Part shown: positions 34,629 through 43,200 of the stretch, piece by piece
Layout of the letters: the number at the start of each line of letters is the position of its first letter
How positions within the stretch are numbered: the stretch's first letter is position 1
Assembly: GCF_014860165.1 (NCBI RefSeq)
Contig: NZ_JACZKG010000072.1
Location: 148,344-212,343 of the forward strand
Origin: Devosia sp.
GTDB taxonomy: Bacteria; Pseudomonadota; Alphaproteobacteria; Rhizobiales; Devosiaceae
Length of the DNA: 64,000 bases
Direction: 5' to 3'
The notes under the pieces: generated by a model
What the model was told of the DNA's origin: nothing
Seen by the model: only the letters and a program-made list of their open reading frames with translations
Databases searched by the model: none
Made by a program: the position numbers and the translations under genes

Positions 34629-37097
34629 CTATTCCGCCGCCACCCGGTGCTTGCGCTCCGCCGCCAGTTCGTCGGCCGCGAAGTCATCCACCTGCACCAC
34701 CCGGTTGGTCGCCTCATCCGCCGCCCGCATGATCCCGGCTTCGTTGCTGTTGAGCACACCGGCTGCCACCGCATCGTCGATTGCATCGCGATCCAGCCGC
34801 CGCTCGATCACACCCTTGCGCGCCGCCTTGACGAACTTGGCCTCGATCTCCTCGGCCTCGGTCACCTTGATCAGCGCATCCTCGAGAACGCCCGTCACAT
34901 CCTGCGGGTCCATCGAAACATAGGTCCCCGTGGTCAGCCGGTCGCGGAAGGCGCCGGGTCGCAGCACGGCCCGCACGAAGCGATAGTTTACCCGGTCGCT
35001 CGCCGGCTTGGCATGCCGTCCCAGCGGGAAGCAAAGTACGCGCATCGCCCAGGCGAAGATGGCATTGGGGAAGTTGGCGAAGACTTCGCCAAACGTATGC
35101 TCGATGGCGGCAATCCGGTCCGCCATGATGGCGTCGACCAGCGGCTTGTCCTCGGCAATGCGGCCCTCATCCTCGAACCGGCGCAGCGTCGCCGACATCA
35201 GGTAAAGATCGCCCAGGATATCGGCCATGCGGCCGGAAATCTTCTGCTTGCGCTTGAGCTGCCCGCCCAGGAACACCGTGGTCCAGTCGGCCGTCAGCGC
35301 AAAAGCCTGCGAATAGCGATGCAGCTTGCGATACCAGCCGGCCATCGGCCCGTGGTTGGGCGTCGAGGCGAAGGCGCCGTTCGAAACGCCATGCAGGAAG
35401 CTCGCCGCGATATTGCGCAGCATGAACTTGGTATGCCCACCAAATGCCACGTCGAACTGGTCGAGGCCGACCTTCTTGTCCTTGTTCTGCGCCGCCTCGA
35501 TTTCCTTGTAGAGGAACGGATGCGCCCGCAGCACGCCCTGGGCAAAGGTCATCAGCGTGCGCGTCAGGATATTGGCACCCTCGACGGTGATCGCCACCGG
35601 CGTCGCCATATAGCCGCCGAACAGGTAATTGCCCGGTCCGTCCTGGATGGCGCGGCCACCATGGATGTCGAAACTGTCATCGACGCTGTCGCGCATCGCC
35701 TCGGTGGTGCGATATTTGAGCAGCGCCGAAATCACCGCCGGGCGCTGGCCTTCATCGACCATCGACGCCGTCAGCCGCCGGCTCGCCTCATAGGTATAGG
35801 CGCGCTTGACCATCTCGCCGAGCGGCTCGGCCACGCCTTCCATGATGCCAACGGGAATGCCGAACTGCCGCCGCACCCGCGCATAGGCCGAGGTGACGCG
35901 CAGAGCCTGCTTGATCGATGTGGTGCCGATCGCCGGCAGCGAAATGGCCCGCCCGGTCGACAGGCATTCCATCAGCATGCGCCAGCCCTGCCCGGCATAA
36001 TCGATGCCGCCGATCAGGAACTCCATCGGCACGAACACATCCTTGCCGCGCACCGGGCCATTCATGAAGGCCTGCCGCGCCGGGAAATGCCGGCGGCCGA
36101 TCTCGACGCCCGGATGGTCATGCGGCACCAGCGCCAGCGTGATGCCGATATTCTCGCCGCGACCCAGCAGGTTGTCCGGATCCTTGAGGATGAAGGCCAG
36201 GCCCACCAGCGTGGCGATCGGCGCCAGCGTGATGTAGCGCTTGTCAAAGCTCAGGCGGACGCCGAGCACTTCCTTGCCCTGATACATGCCCTTGCCGACA
36301 ATGCCGATATCGCGCATGCCGCCGGCATCGGAACCCGAATGCACGCCTGTCAGCGCAAAGCATGGCACTTCCAGCCCCTTGGCGAGGCGGCCGAGATACT
36401 TTTCCTTCTGCTCATGCGTGCCGTATTTTTCCAGCAATTCGCCCGGTCCGAGCGAATTGGGCACCATGACGGTAATGCCCGCCGCCACCGAGCGGCTGGC
36501 GATCTTGGAAACGATCATCGACTGCGCCTGCGCACCGAAGCCGAGCCCGCCATGCTCCTTGGCGATCAGCATGCCCAAAAAGCCCTTGTCCTTGAGGAAC
36601 TGCCAGACCTCGGGGCTGAGGTCGGCGCGATTGTTGCGCGTATCCCAGTCGTCGATCATGGCGCAGACCTCGTTGGTCGGGCCATCGATGAAGGCCTGCT
36701 CTTCCGCGGTGAGGGTCAGCGGGCGGATGGCATTGAGCTTGGTCCAGTCCGGACGGCCTGAGAACAGCTCGGCATCCCAGCCGACGGTGCCGGCATCCAG
36801 CGCTTCCTGCTCGGTGCGGCTCACCTTGGGCAATATGGATTTGACGGCGCCATAGATGGGGGTGATCAGCAGTGGCTTGCGGATGGCTTCGACGCTGAGC
36901 ACCAGCAGCACCGCGCCGATCACCAGCCATAGCCAGCTTCCGGCGCCCAGGCCATAGCTGATGCCATCATCAGGGAAACCGAGGCCCGACAGCAGCCCGA
37001 TCGCCAGCGCCGCCAGGCCCCAATGCCAGAGCGGGCTTTCCCGCATGGCCAGCACGGCAAAGACGATGAGGCTGATCGCAATTAGCGCAAAGGTCAC
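34629..37097 (-). CDS. fadE: acyl-CoA dehydrogenase, large FadE type
   Basis: An 822-residue membrane-associated acyl-CoA dehydrogenase, first step of beta-oxidation, as in E. coli FadE. Two or three hydrophobic segments (about residues 3-75) anchor it. FAD/substrate segments follow, such as LTGVHSGSDAGGMRDIG and a long ACAD core with YARVRRQFGIPVG and DIHGGRAIQDGPGNYL. The C-terminal DUF1974-type domain runs from about 550. It is divergent from fadD across a 343-bp gap that carries two MerR-type palindromes. Confidence 0.94.
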   Translation of the reverse strand: MTFALIAISLIVFAVLAMRESPLWHWGLAALAIGLLSGLGFPDDGISYGLGAGSWLWLVIGAVLLVLSVEAIRKPLLITPIYGAVKSILPKVSRTEQEALDAGTVGWDAELFSGRPDWTKLNAIRPLTLTAEEQAFIDGPTNEVCAMIDDWDTRNNRADLSPEVWQFLKDKGFLGMLIAKEHGGLGFGAQAQSMIVSKIASRSVAAGITVMVPNSLGPGELLEKYGTHEQKEKYLGRLAKGLEVPCFALTGVHSGSDAGGMRDIGIVGKGMYQGKEVLGVRLSFDKRYITLAPIATLVGLAFILKDPDNLLGRGENIGITLALVPHDHPGVEIGRRHFPARQAFMNGPVRGKDVFVPMEFLIGGIDYAGQGWRMLMECLSTGRAISLPAIGTTSIKQALRVTSAYARVRRQFGIPVGIMEGVAEPLGEMVKRAYTYEASRRLTASMVDEGQRPAVISALLKYRTTEAMRDSVDDSFDIHGGRAIQDGPGNYLFGGYMATPVAITVEGANILTRTLMTFAQGVLRAHPFLYKEIEAAQNKDKKVGLDQFDVAFGGHTKFMLRNIAASFLHGVSNGAFASTPNHGPMAGWYRKLHRYSQAFALTADWTTVFLGGQLKRKQKISGRMADILGDLYLMSATLRRFEDEGRIAEDKPLVDAIMADRIAAIEHTFGEVFANFPNAIFAWAMRVLCFPLGRHAKPASDRVNYRFVRAVLRPGAFRDRLTTGTYVSMDPQDVTGVLEDALIKVTEAEEIEAKFVKAARKGVIERRLDRDAIDDAVAAGVLNSNEAGIMRAADEATNRVVQVDDFAADELAAERKHRVAAE

Positions 37098-37254
37098 GGC
37101 ATGCCCTCCATGGCGTTGCTCGCGCCACGCGGGCCAAGCAACTCAATCCCCAGAACGCCAGACCATCAGCCGAATCATCAGGCTTGGTCGTTGGGCCTGC
37201 CGCGCCGGGATCATAGCGCGGAGCACCCTTATTGTTGAGACCAGTCTAGCAAGG

Positions 37255-37270
37255 TTTACGTATACGTCAA
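37255..37270. promoter_or_regulatory. candidate MerR (LiuR-like) operator 1 in fadE/fadD gap
   Basis: TTTACGTATACGTCAA is a 16-bp palindrome with 14 symmetrical positions, of the TTKACGT-N2-ACGTMAA type that I recall for LiuR-class MerR regulators. It lies 158 bp upstream of fadE, almost the same distance as the oppA site from its gene. A further half-site TTTACGT is at 37281-37287. Confidence 0.55.
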
Positions 37271-37355
37271 CCAAGCGCCGTTTACGTCGTCGTGTTCAGT
37301 CCTCCAACTGTCCTGCACGTCAACGCAGCGACCCGCCAAAAGTTCGGGCAGCTGT

Positions 37356-37371
37356 TTGACGCTAACGTAAA
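37356..37371. promoter_or_regulatory. candidate MerR (LiuR-like) operator 2 upstream of fadD
   Basis: TTGACGCTAACGTAAA shares the right half ACGTMAA and left half TTKACG with operator 1. It lies 70 bp before the fadD ATG, a distance suited to the fadD-merR promoter. Confidence 0.55.
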
Positions 37372-37440
37372 GCCGTGAAATATTCGTCACACTAAAGGGC
37401 CTCGAGCCCACAAGCCGAAAATCGGCACCCGGAGGAAATC

Positions 37441-39150
37441 ATGGCCACGCTTGAAACCGCCGCCCCGCTTCGTCCCTGGATAGCCAGCTACCCTGAGGGC
37501 ATCCTTTGGGATGTTCCGATCGATACGCGGCCGGTACACGAGCAGGTCCTCGCCGCCTGTGCGCGCAATCCCTCCGCGGTCGCCCTCGATTTCCTCGGGC
37601 ACACCACCAGTTTCGGTGACCTGGCCAAAAAGATCATCGCCTTCGCCGGCGCCCTGCAGCACCAGTTCGGGGTCAAGAAGGGCTCGCGCGTCGCGCTGAT
37701 GCTGCCCAATACGCCCTTCTACCCCATCGCCTATTACGCCGTGCTCCGCGCCGGCGGCACGGTGGTCAACTGCAACCCGCTCTATACGGTCCACGAGCTC
37801 AGCCACATCACCGCCAATGCCGGCGCCGACCTGATGGTCACGCTCGATCTGCAGCAGATCTACGAAAAAGCCGAGAAGCTGGTTGAGGCCGGCCACGTCA
37901 AGTCGCTGGTGGTCTGCCACTTCCCCGACGCGCTGCCGCTGGTCAAGAAGGTCCTGTTCTCGGTCGTCAAGCGCAAGGATCTGGCCCGGCTCGGCGCCTC
38001 GCCCATTGCCGACCGCATCACCCATTTCAACGACATGATCGGGCGCGACGAAACCCCCGATGCCGTCGTCATCGATCCAATCAAGGACGTGGCGGTCCAG
38101 CAATATACCGGCGGCACCACCGGCATTCCCAAGGGCGCCCTGCTCACCCATGCCAATATCGCGGCCAATATGAGCCAGATCGACAAATGGGGCTGCGGGC
38201 TGTTCTATCCGCCCTCCAAGGTGGTCGCCGTCCTGCCCTTCTTCCATATCTTCGCCATGACGGTCTGCATGAACGTGCCGCTCTGCAACGGCACCCAGGT
38301 GGTCATGCTGCCGCGCTTCGAGCTCAAGGCGCTGCTCAACGTCTTTGCCCGCACCCGCGCCAATGTGCTGCCCGCCGTGCCCACCTTGCTCAATGCCATT
38401 GCCCGCGCCGACAGCGTCAATACCGAGCAGCTGGCAAGCCTGGAAGTTGCCATTTCCGGCGGCGCCGCCTTGCCCGACGAAGTCCGCGCCGCCTTCGGCA
38501 AGAAATCCAAGGCCATCCTCGCCGAAGGCTATGGCCTCACCGAAGCCTCGCCCGTCGTCTGCTGCGCTGCCCTGCGCGTGCCGAGCAAGCCCATGTCCAT
38601 CGGCCTGCCACTGCCCGGCACCGATATCCGTTTCGTCGACATCGACAGCGGCAAGGTGGTCGGAACAGGCGAAAATGGCGAGCTGCAGGTCAAGGGCCCG
38701 CAGGTCATGGCCGGCTATCACAATAACGAGGAAGCCAGCCGGGAAGCCTTCATGGATGGCTGGCTGCGCACGGGCGATGTCGGCCACATGGACGAGGACG
38801 GCTATGTCTTCCTCGTCGACCGCATCAAGGACCTGATCATCTGCTCGGGCTTCAACGTCTATCCACGCGTCATCGAGGAGGCGCTGATGACCCATGAGGC
38901 GGTCGAGGAGACCAATGTCATCGGCGTGGCCGACGAATATCGGGGCGAAGCCCCGGTCGCCTTCGTCAAGCTCAAGGCCGGTCACGTGATCGGCGAGGAA
39001 GCGCTCAAGAAATTCCTCACCGAGCGCCTCAACAAGATCGAAATGCCCAAGCAGATCATCTTCAAGGACGCGCTCCCCAAGACCCTCATCGGCAAGCTCA
39101 GCAAGAAAGAACTGCGTGAGGAATACGCGCAGACGAGAGCCAGAAAGTGA
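37441..39150 (+). CDS. fadD: long-chain acyl-CoA synthetase (FadD-like)
   Basis: AMP-forming ligase of 569 residues that activates fatty acids to acyl-CoA. The P-loop motif YTGGTTGIPKGALLTH, the A5 segment GYGLTEASP, the A7-A8 region WLRTGDVGHMDEDGYVFLVDRIKDLI and the catalytic lysine near the end (PKTLIGKLSKKEL) are in order. GGAGG precedes the ATG by a few nt. Its stop overlaps the start of the MerR gene by 4 nt (GTGA), so the regulator is made together with the enzyme. Confidence 0.94.
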   Translation: MATLETAAPLRPWIASYPEGILWDVPIDTRPVHEQVLAACARNPSAVALDFLGHTTSFGDLAKKIIAFAGALQHQFGVKKGSRVALMLPNTPFYPIAYYAVLRAGGTVVNCNPLYTVHELSHITANAGADLMVTLDLQQIYEKAEKLVEAGHVKSLVVCHFPDALPLVKKVLFSVVKRKDLARLGASPIADRITHFNDMIGRDETPDAVVIDPIKDVAVQQYTGGTTGIPKGALLTHANIAANMSQIDKWGCGLFYPPSKVVAVLPFFHIFAMTVCMNVPLCNGTQVVMLPRFELKALLNVFARTRANVLPAVPTLLNAIARADSVNTEQLASLEVAISGGAALPDEVRAAFGKKSKAILAEGYGLTEASPVVCCAALRVPSKPMSIGLPLPGTDIRFVDIDSGKVVGTGENGELQVKGPQVMAGYHNNEEASREAFMDGWLRTGDVGHMDEDGYVFLVDRIKDLIICSGFNVYPRVIEEALMTHEAVEETNVIGVADEYRGEAPVAFVKLKAGHVIGEEALKKFLTERLNKIEMPKQIIFKDALPKTLIGKLSKKELREEYAQTRARK

Positions 39151-39539
39151 ACCGTTCCGTCCCCGAAAACCGCGACCTCTTCGCCATTGCCGATCTCGCC
39201 AAGGAGTTCGGCATCTCGACCCGCGCCATTCGCTTCTACGAAGCCAAGGGCCTGCTGGCGCCCGAGCGCGTCGGCGCCACCCGTATCTTCCGCCGCCGCG
39301 ACCGCGCCCGGCTGATCCTGATCCTGCGCGGCAAGCGCCTCGGCTTCTCGCTGCGCGACATCTCCGACTATCTCAGCCTCTACGACGCCAATCGCAGCCA
39401 GCAGGTCCAGCTCCTGACGGCCAAGATCGACGAGCGTCTGGTGTCGCTCGAGGCGCAGTTGCAGGACCTGCAGACAACGATTTCCGAGCTGAAGGAGATC
39501 AAGAAGCTGGCGGATGAGCGACTGGTGAAGGCGGGGTAG
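39147..39539 (+). CDS. MerR-family regulator (LiuR-like) of fatty-acid degradation
   Basis: A 130-residue MerR protein with GTG start inside the fadD stop. The HTH region FAIADLAKEFGISTRAIRFYEAKGLLAPERV is followed by RIFRRRDRARLILILRGKRLGFSLRDISDYL and a long dimerisation coiled coil (about 85-128). No metal-binding Cys is present, so an acyl-CoA or similar ligand is more likely than metal, as known for LiuR-type members. It probably binds the palindromes at 37255 and 37356, and perhaps the one at 30984. Confidence 0.9.
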   Translation: MNRSVPENRDLFAIADLAKEFGISTRAIRFYEAKGLLAPERVGATRIFRRRDRARLILILRGKRLGFSLRDISDYLSLYDANRSQQVQLLTAKIDERLVSLEAQLQDLQTTISELKEIKKLADERLVKAG

Positions 39540-39619
39540 TGACCGCTGGGCCCGCGGACCGGCCGCTCCCCTGCCCTTTTTGCCCTTCCCCTGCCAACAA
39601 GGTCGTGCGCGCTGCCTAG

Positions 39620-39913
39620 CTAGCGCCCGCCCCGCGGCTTCACGTTCTTCGTCATCAGATCCGGCTTCTTCGGCTTCACCCAGCCCTTGGGCGGCTGCCG
39701 CACCGGCACCTGCGTCCCCAGCCCCATCGCCCCCGGCGGCGGCTGGCCGACGGTCACCGTATCCGCATCACCGGGCGCAACCGGCGCCTCGCCCTTGATC
39801 CGCGCGATCTCATTGCGCAGCCGCGTCGCCTCTTCGAAGTCCATGGCCTCGGCGGCGGCCTGCATCTGCTTGGTGAGCGCCACCAGGCGCTCATTAATGG
39901 ATCGCGACGACAT
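39620..39913 (-). CDS. small UVR-motif (UvrB/UvrC interaction) protein
   Basis: A 97-residue protein. The UVR motif is LVALTKQMQAAAEAMDFEEATRLRNEIARIK, the UvrB-UvrC interaction helix hairpin. The remainder is Pro/Gly-rich, ending PKKPDLMTKNVKPRGGR, a conserved basic tail in Rhizobiales homologues. GGAG lies 8-9 nt before the ATG. Nothing else of an excinuclease is present, so it may be a decoy or adaptor in nucleotide-excision repair or have another function. Convergent with the merR gene. Confidence 0.83.
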   Translation of the reverse strand: MSSRSINERLVALTKQMQAAAEAMDFEEATRLRNEIARIKGEAPVAPGDADTVTVGQPPPGAMGLGTQVPVRQPPKGWVKPKKPDLMTKNVKPRGGR

Positions 39914-39940
39914 CCTGAACTCTCCAAGCCCACCGGGTTC

Positions 39941-40079
39941 ACCCTCCCCCTTGTGGGGAGGGAAGCGAGATAGGACTTCGCGTGAGCTAAGTCCGTGATC
40001 GAGCAGGGTGGGGGTATGGTTCCGCAAACTCCGAGCGCGTAGACCCCCACCCTTGATCCCTCCGCACAAGGGGGGGGAG
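39941..40079. repeat. GC-rich interspersed repeat cluster
   Basis: An imperfect nested inverted repeat: CCCTCCCCCTTGTGGGGAGGG at the left is mirrored by CCTCCGCACAAGGGGGG at the right, with inner arms AGGGTGGGGGT (about 40004-40014) and ACCCCCACCCT (about 40043-40053). Related units lie at 47784-47835 and 62740-62876. It fills most of the gap between two minus-strand genes. Confidence 0.7.
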
Positions 40080-40092
40080 ACGACTGCAAGCC

Positions 40093-41670
40093 CTAGGTAC
40101 TGCCCACAAACACCATCATATCCTCCAGCGTCGCCGCCTCGCTCGCCGGCTTGTCCCAGCGGATCCGGCTGATCCGCGGAAACCGCAGCGCCACCCCGGA
40201 TTTGTGCCGCGTACTCTCCTGCGCCGAGTCGAACGCCACCTCGAACACCAGTTCCTTGCGCACCTCGCGCACCGGCCCGAAAGCCTGCAAGGTATTGGCC
40301 CGGATCCACTTGTCGAGCAGCTTTAATTCCTCGTCCGTGAAGCCGAAATAGGCCTTTCCAACCGGCACGATCTCGTTCCCCTTCCACACGCCGAACGTGT
40401 AGTCCGAGTAAAACGAGCTCCGCTTGCCATGTCCGCGCTGCGCATACATCAGCACGGCATCGACCACATTGGGATCGCGCTTCCACTTGAACCAGTAACC
40501 CTTGGGCCGCCCCGGCACATAGGGCGAGGTGCGAAGTTTGATCATCACCCCCTCATGACCATGCTCGTCCGCGCCCTGCCGCCGCTGCCGCGCCAGGTCG
40601 TCCCAATCGGCAAAGGGCAGCACTTCCGACAAGTCGAGCCTCGTCTGCGGATTGGCCGCAAACCACGCCTCCAGCCGCGCCCGTCGCGCGGTCCAATCCA
40701 GCGTCCTGATATCCTCGCGCCCGTCGAACAGCATGTCATAGACCCGGATGAAGGCCGGCGACTCCTTGAGATGTTTGGCGCTCGCCACCTTCTTGTTCAG
40801 CCGCTGCTGCAGGTCGTTGAAGCTCCCCGGCTCGAAGTCCTTGCCGACCAGCAATTCGCCATCCAGCACCGCCCGCCCATGCACATTGTCGACAATGTCA
40901 GGGAAGGCCGGGGCGATATCATCCCCCGTGCGCGAAAACAGCGACACCGTTCCCCCACCCAGCACCAGCTGCACGCGGATGCCGTCCCATTTCCACTCGG
41001 CAGCAAAATCCCTGGGGTCGAGCTTGCCCAGGTCTTTCTCCTCGTCGATTGGATTGCTCAGCATCAGCGGATGGAACCGCGCCGACTGATCGATATCGGG
41101 CCGCGGCGCCTTGCCGTCGAGCCACGCGAAAAGATCGAGATAGGGCACCTTCAAGCCGTGCCACACCTCCTCGATCTCCTGCACATCCACCCCGCTCATT
41201 TCGCTGAGCGCCGTCTTGGCCAGCCGTGCGGATACGCCAATCCGCAGCGCCCCCGTCGCCAGCTTCACCAGCGCCCAGCGCTCATTGATCCCGGCTTGCG
41301 TCAGCAAGGCCGCGATCAGCTTGGGGAGGTCTGATTTTGATGTCGTATTGAACAGCTCGATCAGGTCGGTGAGCGACGGCAGATCGCCCTCTGCCCCATG
41401 ATGCGGCCAGATCAGCGCAATCGTCTCGCCCAGGTCTCCGACATAGTCGTAGCTCATGGCGAACAGCGTCTCGTCCACCTCGCGCAAGACCGTCTCCTTG
41501 AGCAGCGCCGGCTTCACATTGCGGAAGGTCAGCGCGCCCGTCAGCACCGCCAGCGCATAGCCCCGGTCCGGGTCCGGCACCTCTCGGAAATACTGCGTCA
41601 GTGCCGTCAGCTTGCGCGTCCGCGACGGCGTCAGTGCCAGCAGCTCCAGCAATTGGGCAAAGCGCTTCAT
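40093..41670 (-). CDS. ATP-dependent DNA ligase, exonuclease-associated (PP_1105) type
   Basis: A 525-residue ATP-dependent ligase. An N-terminal DNA-binding domain (about 1-190) precedes the adenylation domain with the AMP-lysine motif EWKWDGIRVQ (about residue 230), the motif IIIa-type DMLFDGREDIR, the motif IV EGVMIKLRTSPYVPGRPKGYWFKWK and the C-terminal OB fold. No LigD polymerase or phosphoesterase domain is fused. ATG overlaps the upstream exonuclease stop by 4 nt, the two-gene core of the ligase-exonuclease(-helicase-phosphoesterase) repair cluster. It is expected to act in DNA end processing or stationary-phase repair. Confidence 0.93.
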   Translation of the reverse strand: MKRFAQLLELLALTPSRTRKLTALTQYFREVPDPDRGYALAVLTGALTFRNVKPALLKETVLREVDETLFAMSYDYVGDLGETIALIWPHHGAEGDLPSLTDLIELFNTTSKSDLPKLIAALLTQAGINERWALVKLATGALRIGVSARLAKTALSEMSGVDVQEIEEVWHGLKVPYLDLFAWLDGKAPRPDIDQSARFHPLMLSNPIDEEKDLGKLDPRDFAAEWKWDGIRVQLVLGGGTVSLFSRTGDDIAPAFPDIVDNVHGRAVLDGELLVGKDFEPGSFNDLQQRLNKKVASAKHLKESPAFIRVYDMLFDGREDIRTLDWTARRARLEAWFAANPQTRLDLSEVLPFADWDDLARQRRQGADEHGHEGVMIKLRTSPYVPGRPKGYWFKWKRDPNVVDAVLMYAQRGHGKRSSFYSDYTFGVWKGNEIVPVGKAYFGFTDEELKLLDKWIRANTLQAFGPVREVRKELVFEVAFDSAQESTRHKSGVALRFPRISRIRWDKPASEAATLEDMMVFVGST

Positions 41671-42674
41671 TCCCCCGCGCCCTCGCCGCCATCGTCCTCA
41701 AAACCCTGGATATTGAGCGGCTCGGCCTGGAGCCCTTGCGTCCGGCACCAGTAGACCAGCGCATCCTCCCGCCCATGCGTCACCCACACGGTTTCGGCGC
41801 CCGTCTCGCGGATGGTCTGCTGCAATTCGCCCCAGTCGCAATGGTCCGAAATCACCAGCGGCAACTCCACCAGCGCCTGCCTTGCGCGTTGCTTCACACT
41901 CATCCAGCCCGAGGCCTGGCACACGACCGGATCGGGAAAGCGCCGGCTCCAGCGGTCGCGGATCGCCGAGGGCGGCGCGACGACGATCTGCCCGGCCAGC
42001 TGCGCCTTGGGCACATCCAGCGCAGGCCTGAGATCGCCCAGCGACACGCCCAGTTCCTCATACAGCGCACACAGCCGCAGCATGGCGCCATGCAGATAGA
42101 TCGGCTGGTCCCACCCGGCGTCGCGCAGCAGCGCGATCACCCTTTGCGCCTTGCCCAGGGCATAGCAGCCAATCAGATGCGCCCGCTCCGGCTGGTCCGC
42201 CACCGATTTCAGCAACCGCCCGATTTCGACACTGGGATGCGGGTGCTGGAACACCGGCAACCCGAATGTCGCCTCCGTCACCATCAGATCGCATGCCACC
42301 GGCTCATAGGGCTGCGCCGTCCGATCCCGCAGCCGCTTATAGTCGCCCGTCACCACCACGCGCTGACCGGCCTGCTCCACCAACACCTGGGCCGAGCCCA
42401 GAATATGCCCCGCCGGATAGAGCGTGATCGTCACATCTTCGATCTTGAGCGGCACGCCGAAATCCAGCGGCTCGAACCGCCCGGCGCAATCCTCGCCATA
42501 GCGCACCTTCATGATGGCAATCGTGTCCGGCGTCGCCAGCACCGCCCCATGCCCGCTCCGCGCATGGTCGGCATGGCCATGGGTAATGATCGCCCTTTCC
42601 CGCGGCACATTGGGATCGATGAAAGCGTCGATGGCGCGGATATGGAGGTCTCGGTCGAGGATCTGGCTGGCCAT
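41667..42674 (-). CDS. ligase-associated DNA exonuclease, metallo-beta-lactamase/beta-CASP type
   Basis: A 335-residue nuclease of the mRNA-3'-end-processing/SNM1-like class. The metal motif is THGHADHARSG, with further ligands in PAGHILGSAQV and VVVTGDYKRLRD; the CASP region has LIGCYALGKAQR. The C-terminal segment ISDHCDWGELQQTI and WVTHGRED completes the site. It is always found next to the ligase type encoded downstream. The Lhr-type helicase and PdeM phosphoesterase that often complete the cluster are not in this window. Confidence 0.92.
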   Translation of the reverse strand: MASQILDRDLHIRAIDAFIDPNVPRERAIITHGHADHARSGHGAVLATPDTIAIMKVRYGEDCAGRFEPLDFGVPLKIEDVTITLYPAGHILGSAQVLVEQAGQRVVVTGDYKRLRDRTAQPYEPVACDLMVTEATFGLPVFQHPHPSVEIGRLLKSVADQPERAHLIGCYALGKAQRVIALLRDAGWDQPIYLHGAMLRLCALYEELGVSLGDLRPALDVPKAQLAGQIVVAPPSAIRDRWSRRFPDPVVCQASGWMSVKQRARQALVELPLVISDHCDWGELQQTIRETGAETVWVTHGREDALVYWCRTQGLQAEPLNIQGFEDDGGEGAGE

Positions 42675-42848
42675 GGCAATCCCTAACGTTCGCGACCCCA
42701 GACCGGTTCACCCGGCAGGTTCGAACCGGCATAATCTGCCTGCCGGCAGTGTCAGCGCCTGTCAGCAGGCCGGAAAGCCCGGCAATTCAGGGCCCGCCAA
42801 TGGCATAGAACTTGAATGATTTCAGGCATCCATCCTGCCGAGGCGTCA

Positions 42849-43145
42849 ATGTCCTTTTCCATCTCCGCCAATATGCGCTCCGTCCCGATCACCAGCCAGC
42901 TGAGCGGCAACCCCTCCCCGCTCCAGCCCAGGAGTGCCGAGGACGAATTCCTCGAAATCGCCAGAAAGTCGCCGCTCGAACGCCTGCGCGACAGGATTCT
43001 CGCCGACATGAAGACGACCGAGGAAGCCCTGGCGCAGATGGATCCCGAAGCCCGCCAGGCCGTCGAGGACGAAATCAAGCGCCGCATGCAGGAAGCCTTG
43101 CAGGCTTCCACGGAAACCGGCGCGGTGGTCGACAAGACGGCCTGA
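42849..43145 (+). CDS. hypothetical protein with C-terminal helical domain
   Basis: A 98-residue protein without recognised family. The N-terminal 35 residues are polar and low-complexity; a helical segment SPLERLRDRILADMKTTEEALAQMDPEARQAVEDEIKRRM follows. It looks like a small cytoplasmic regulatory or structural protein. The ATG at 42849 follows GAGG at 5 nt; an ATG 33 nt upstream lacks a ribosome site. It precedes the DUF305 gene by 55 bp in the same direction and could share its transcript. The 174-bp gap before it shows no feature. Confidence 0.7.
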   Translation: MSFSISANMRSVPITSQLSGNPSPLQPRSAEDEFLEIARKSPLERLRDRILADMKTTEEALAQMDPEARQAVEDEIKRRMQEALQASTETGAVVDKTA

Positions 43146-43200
43146 AGCGGGGAACTTCTGCTCTGGAACCGGCTTTCACCTCAATCCGGAGATGAAAGTC

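Noticed and set aside
34620..36761. A 713-residue open frame antisense to fadE
   Set aside because: Composition rich in His, Arg and Ala without motifs; fadE on the minus strand is unambiguous.
37255..37371. FadR- or PsrA-type operators in the fadE/fadD gap
   Set aside because: The palindromes match the MerR/LiuR shape and the neighbouring regulator is MerR-type; no TetR- or GntR-type FadR gene is near.
42680..42800. Possible tRNA, because GGTTCGAACC resembles a T-loop
   Set aside because: The flanking bases do not form a T-stem, no acceptor or anticodon stem could be drawn, and GGTTCGAACC is only a short palindrome.
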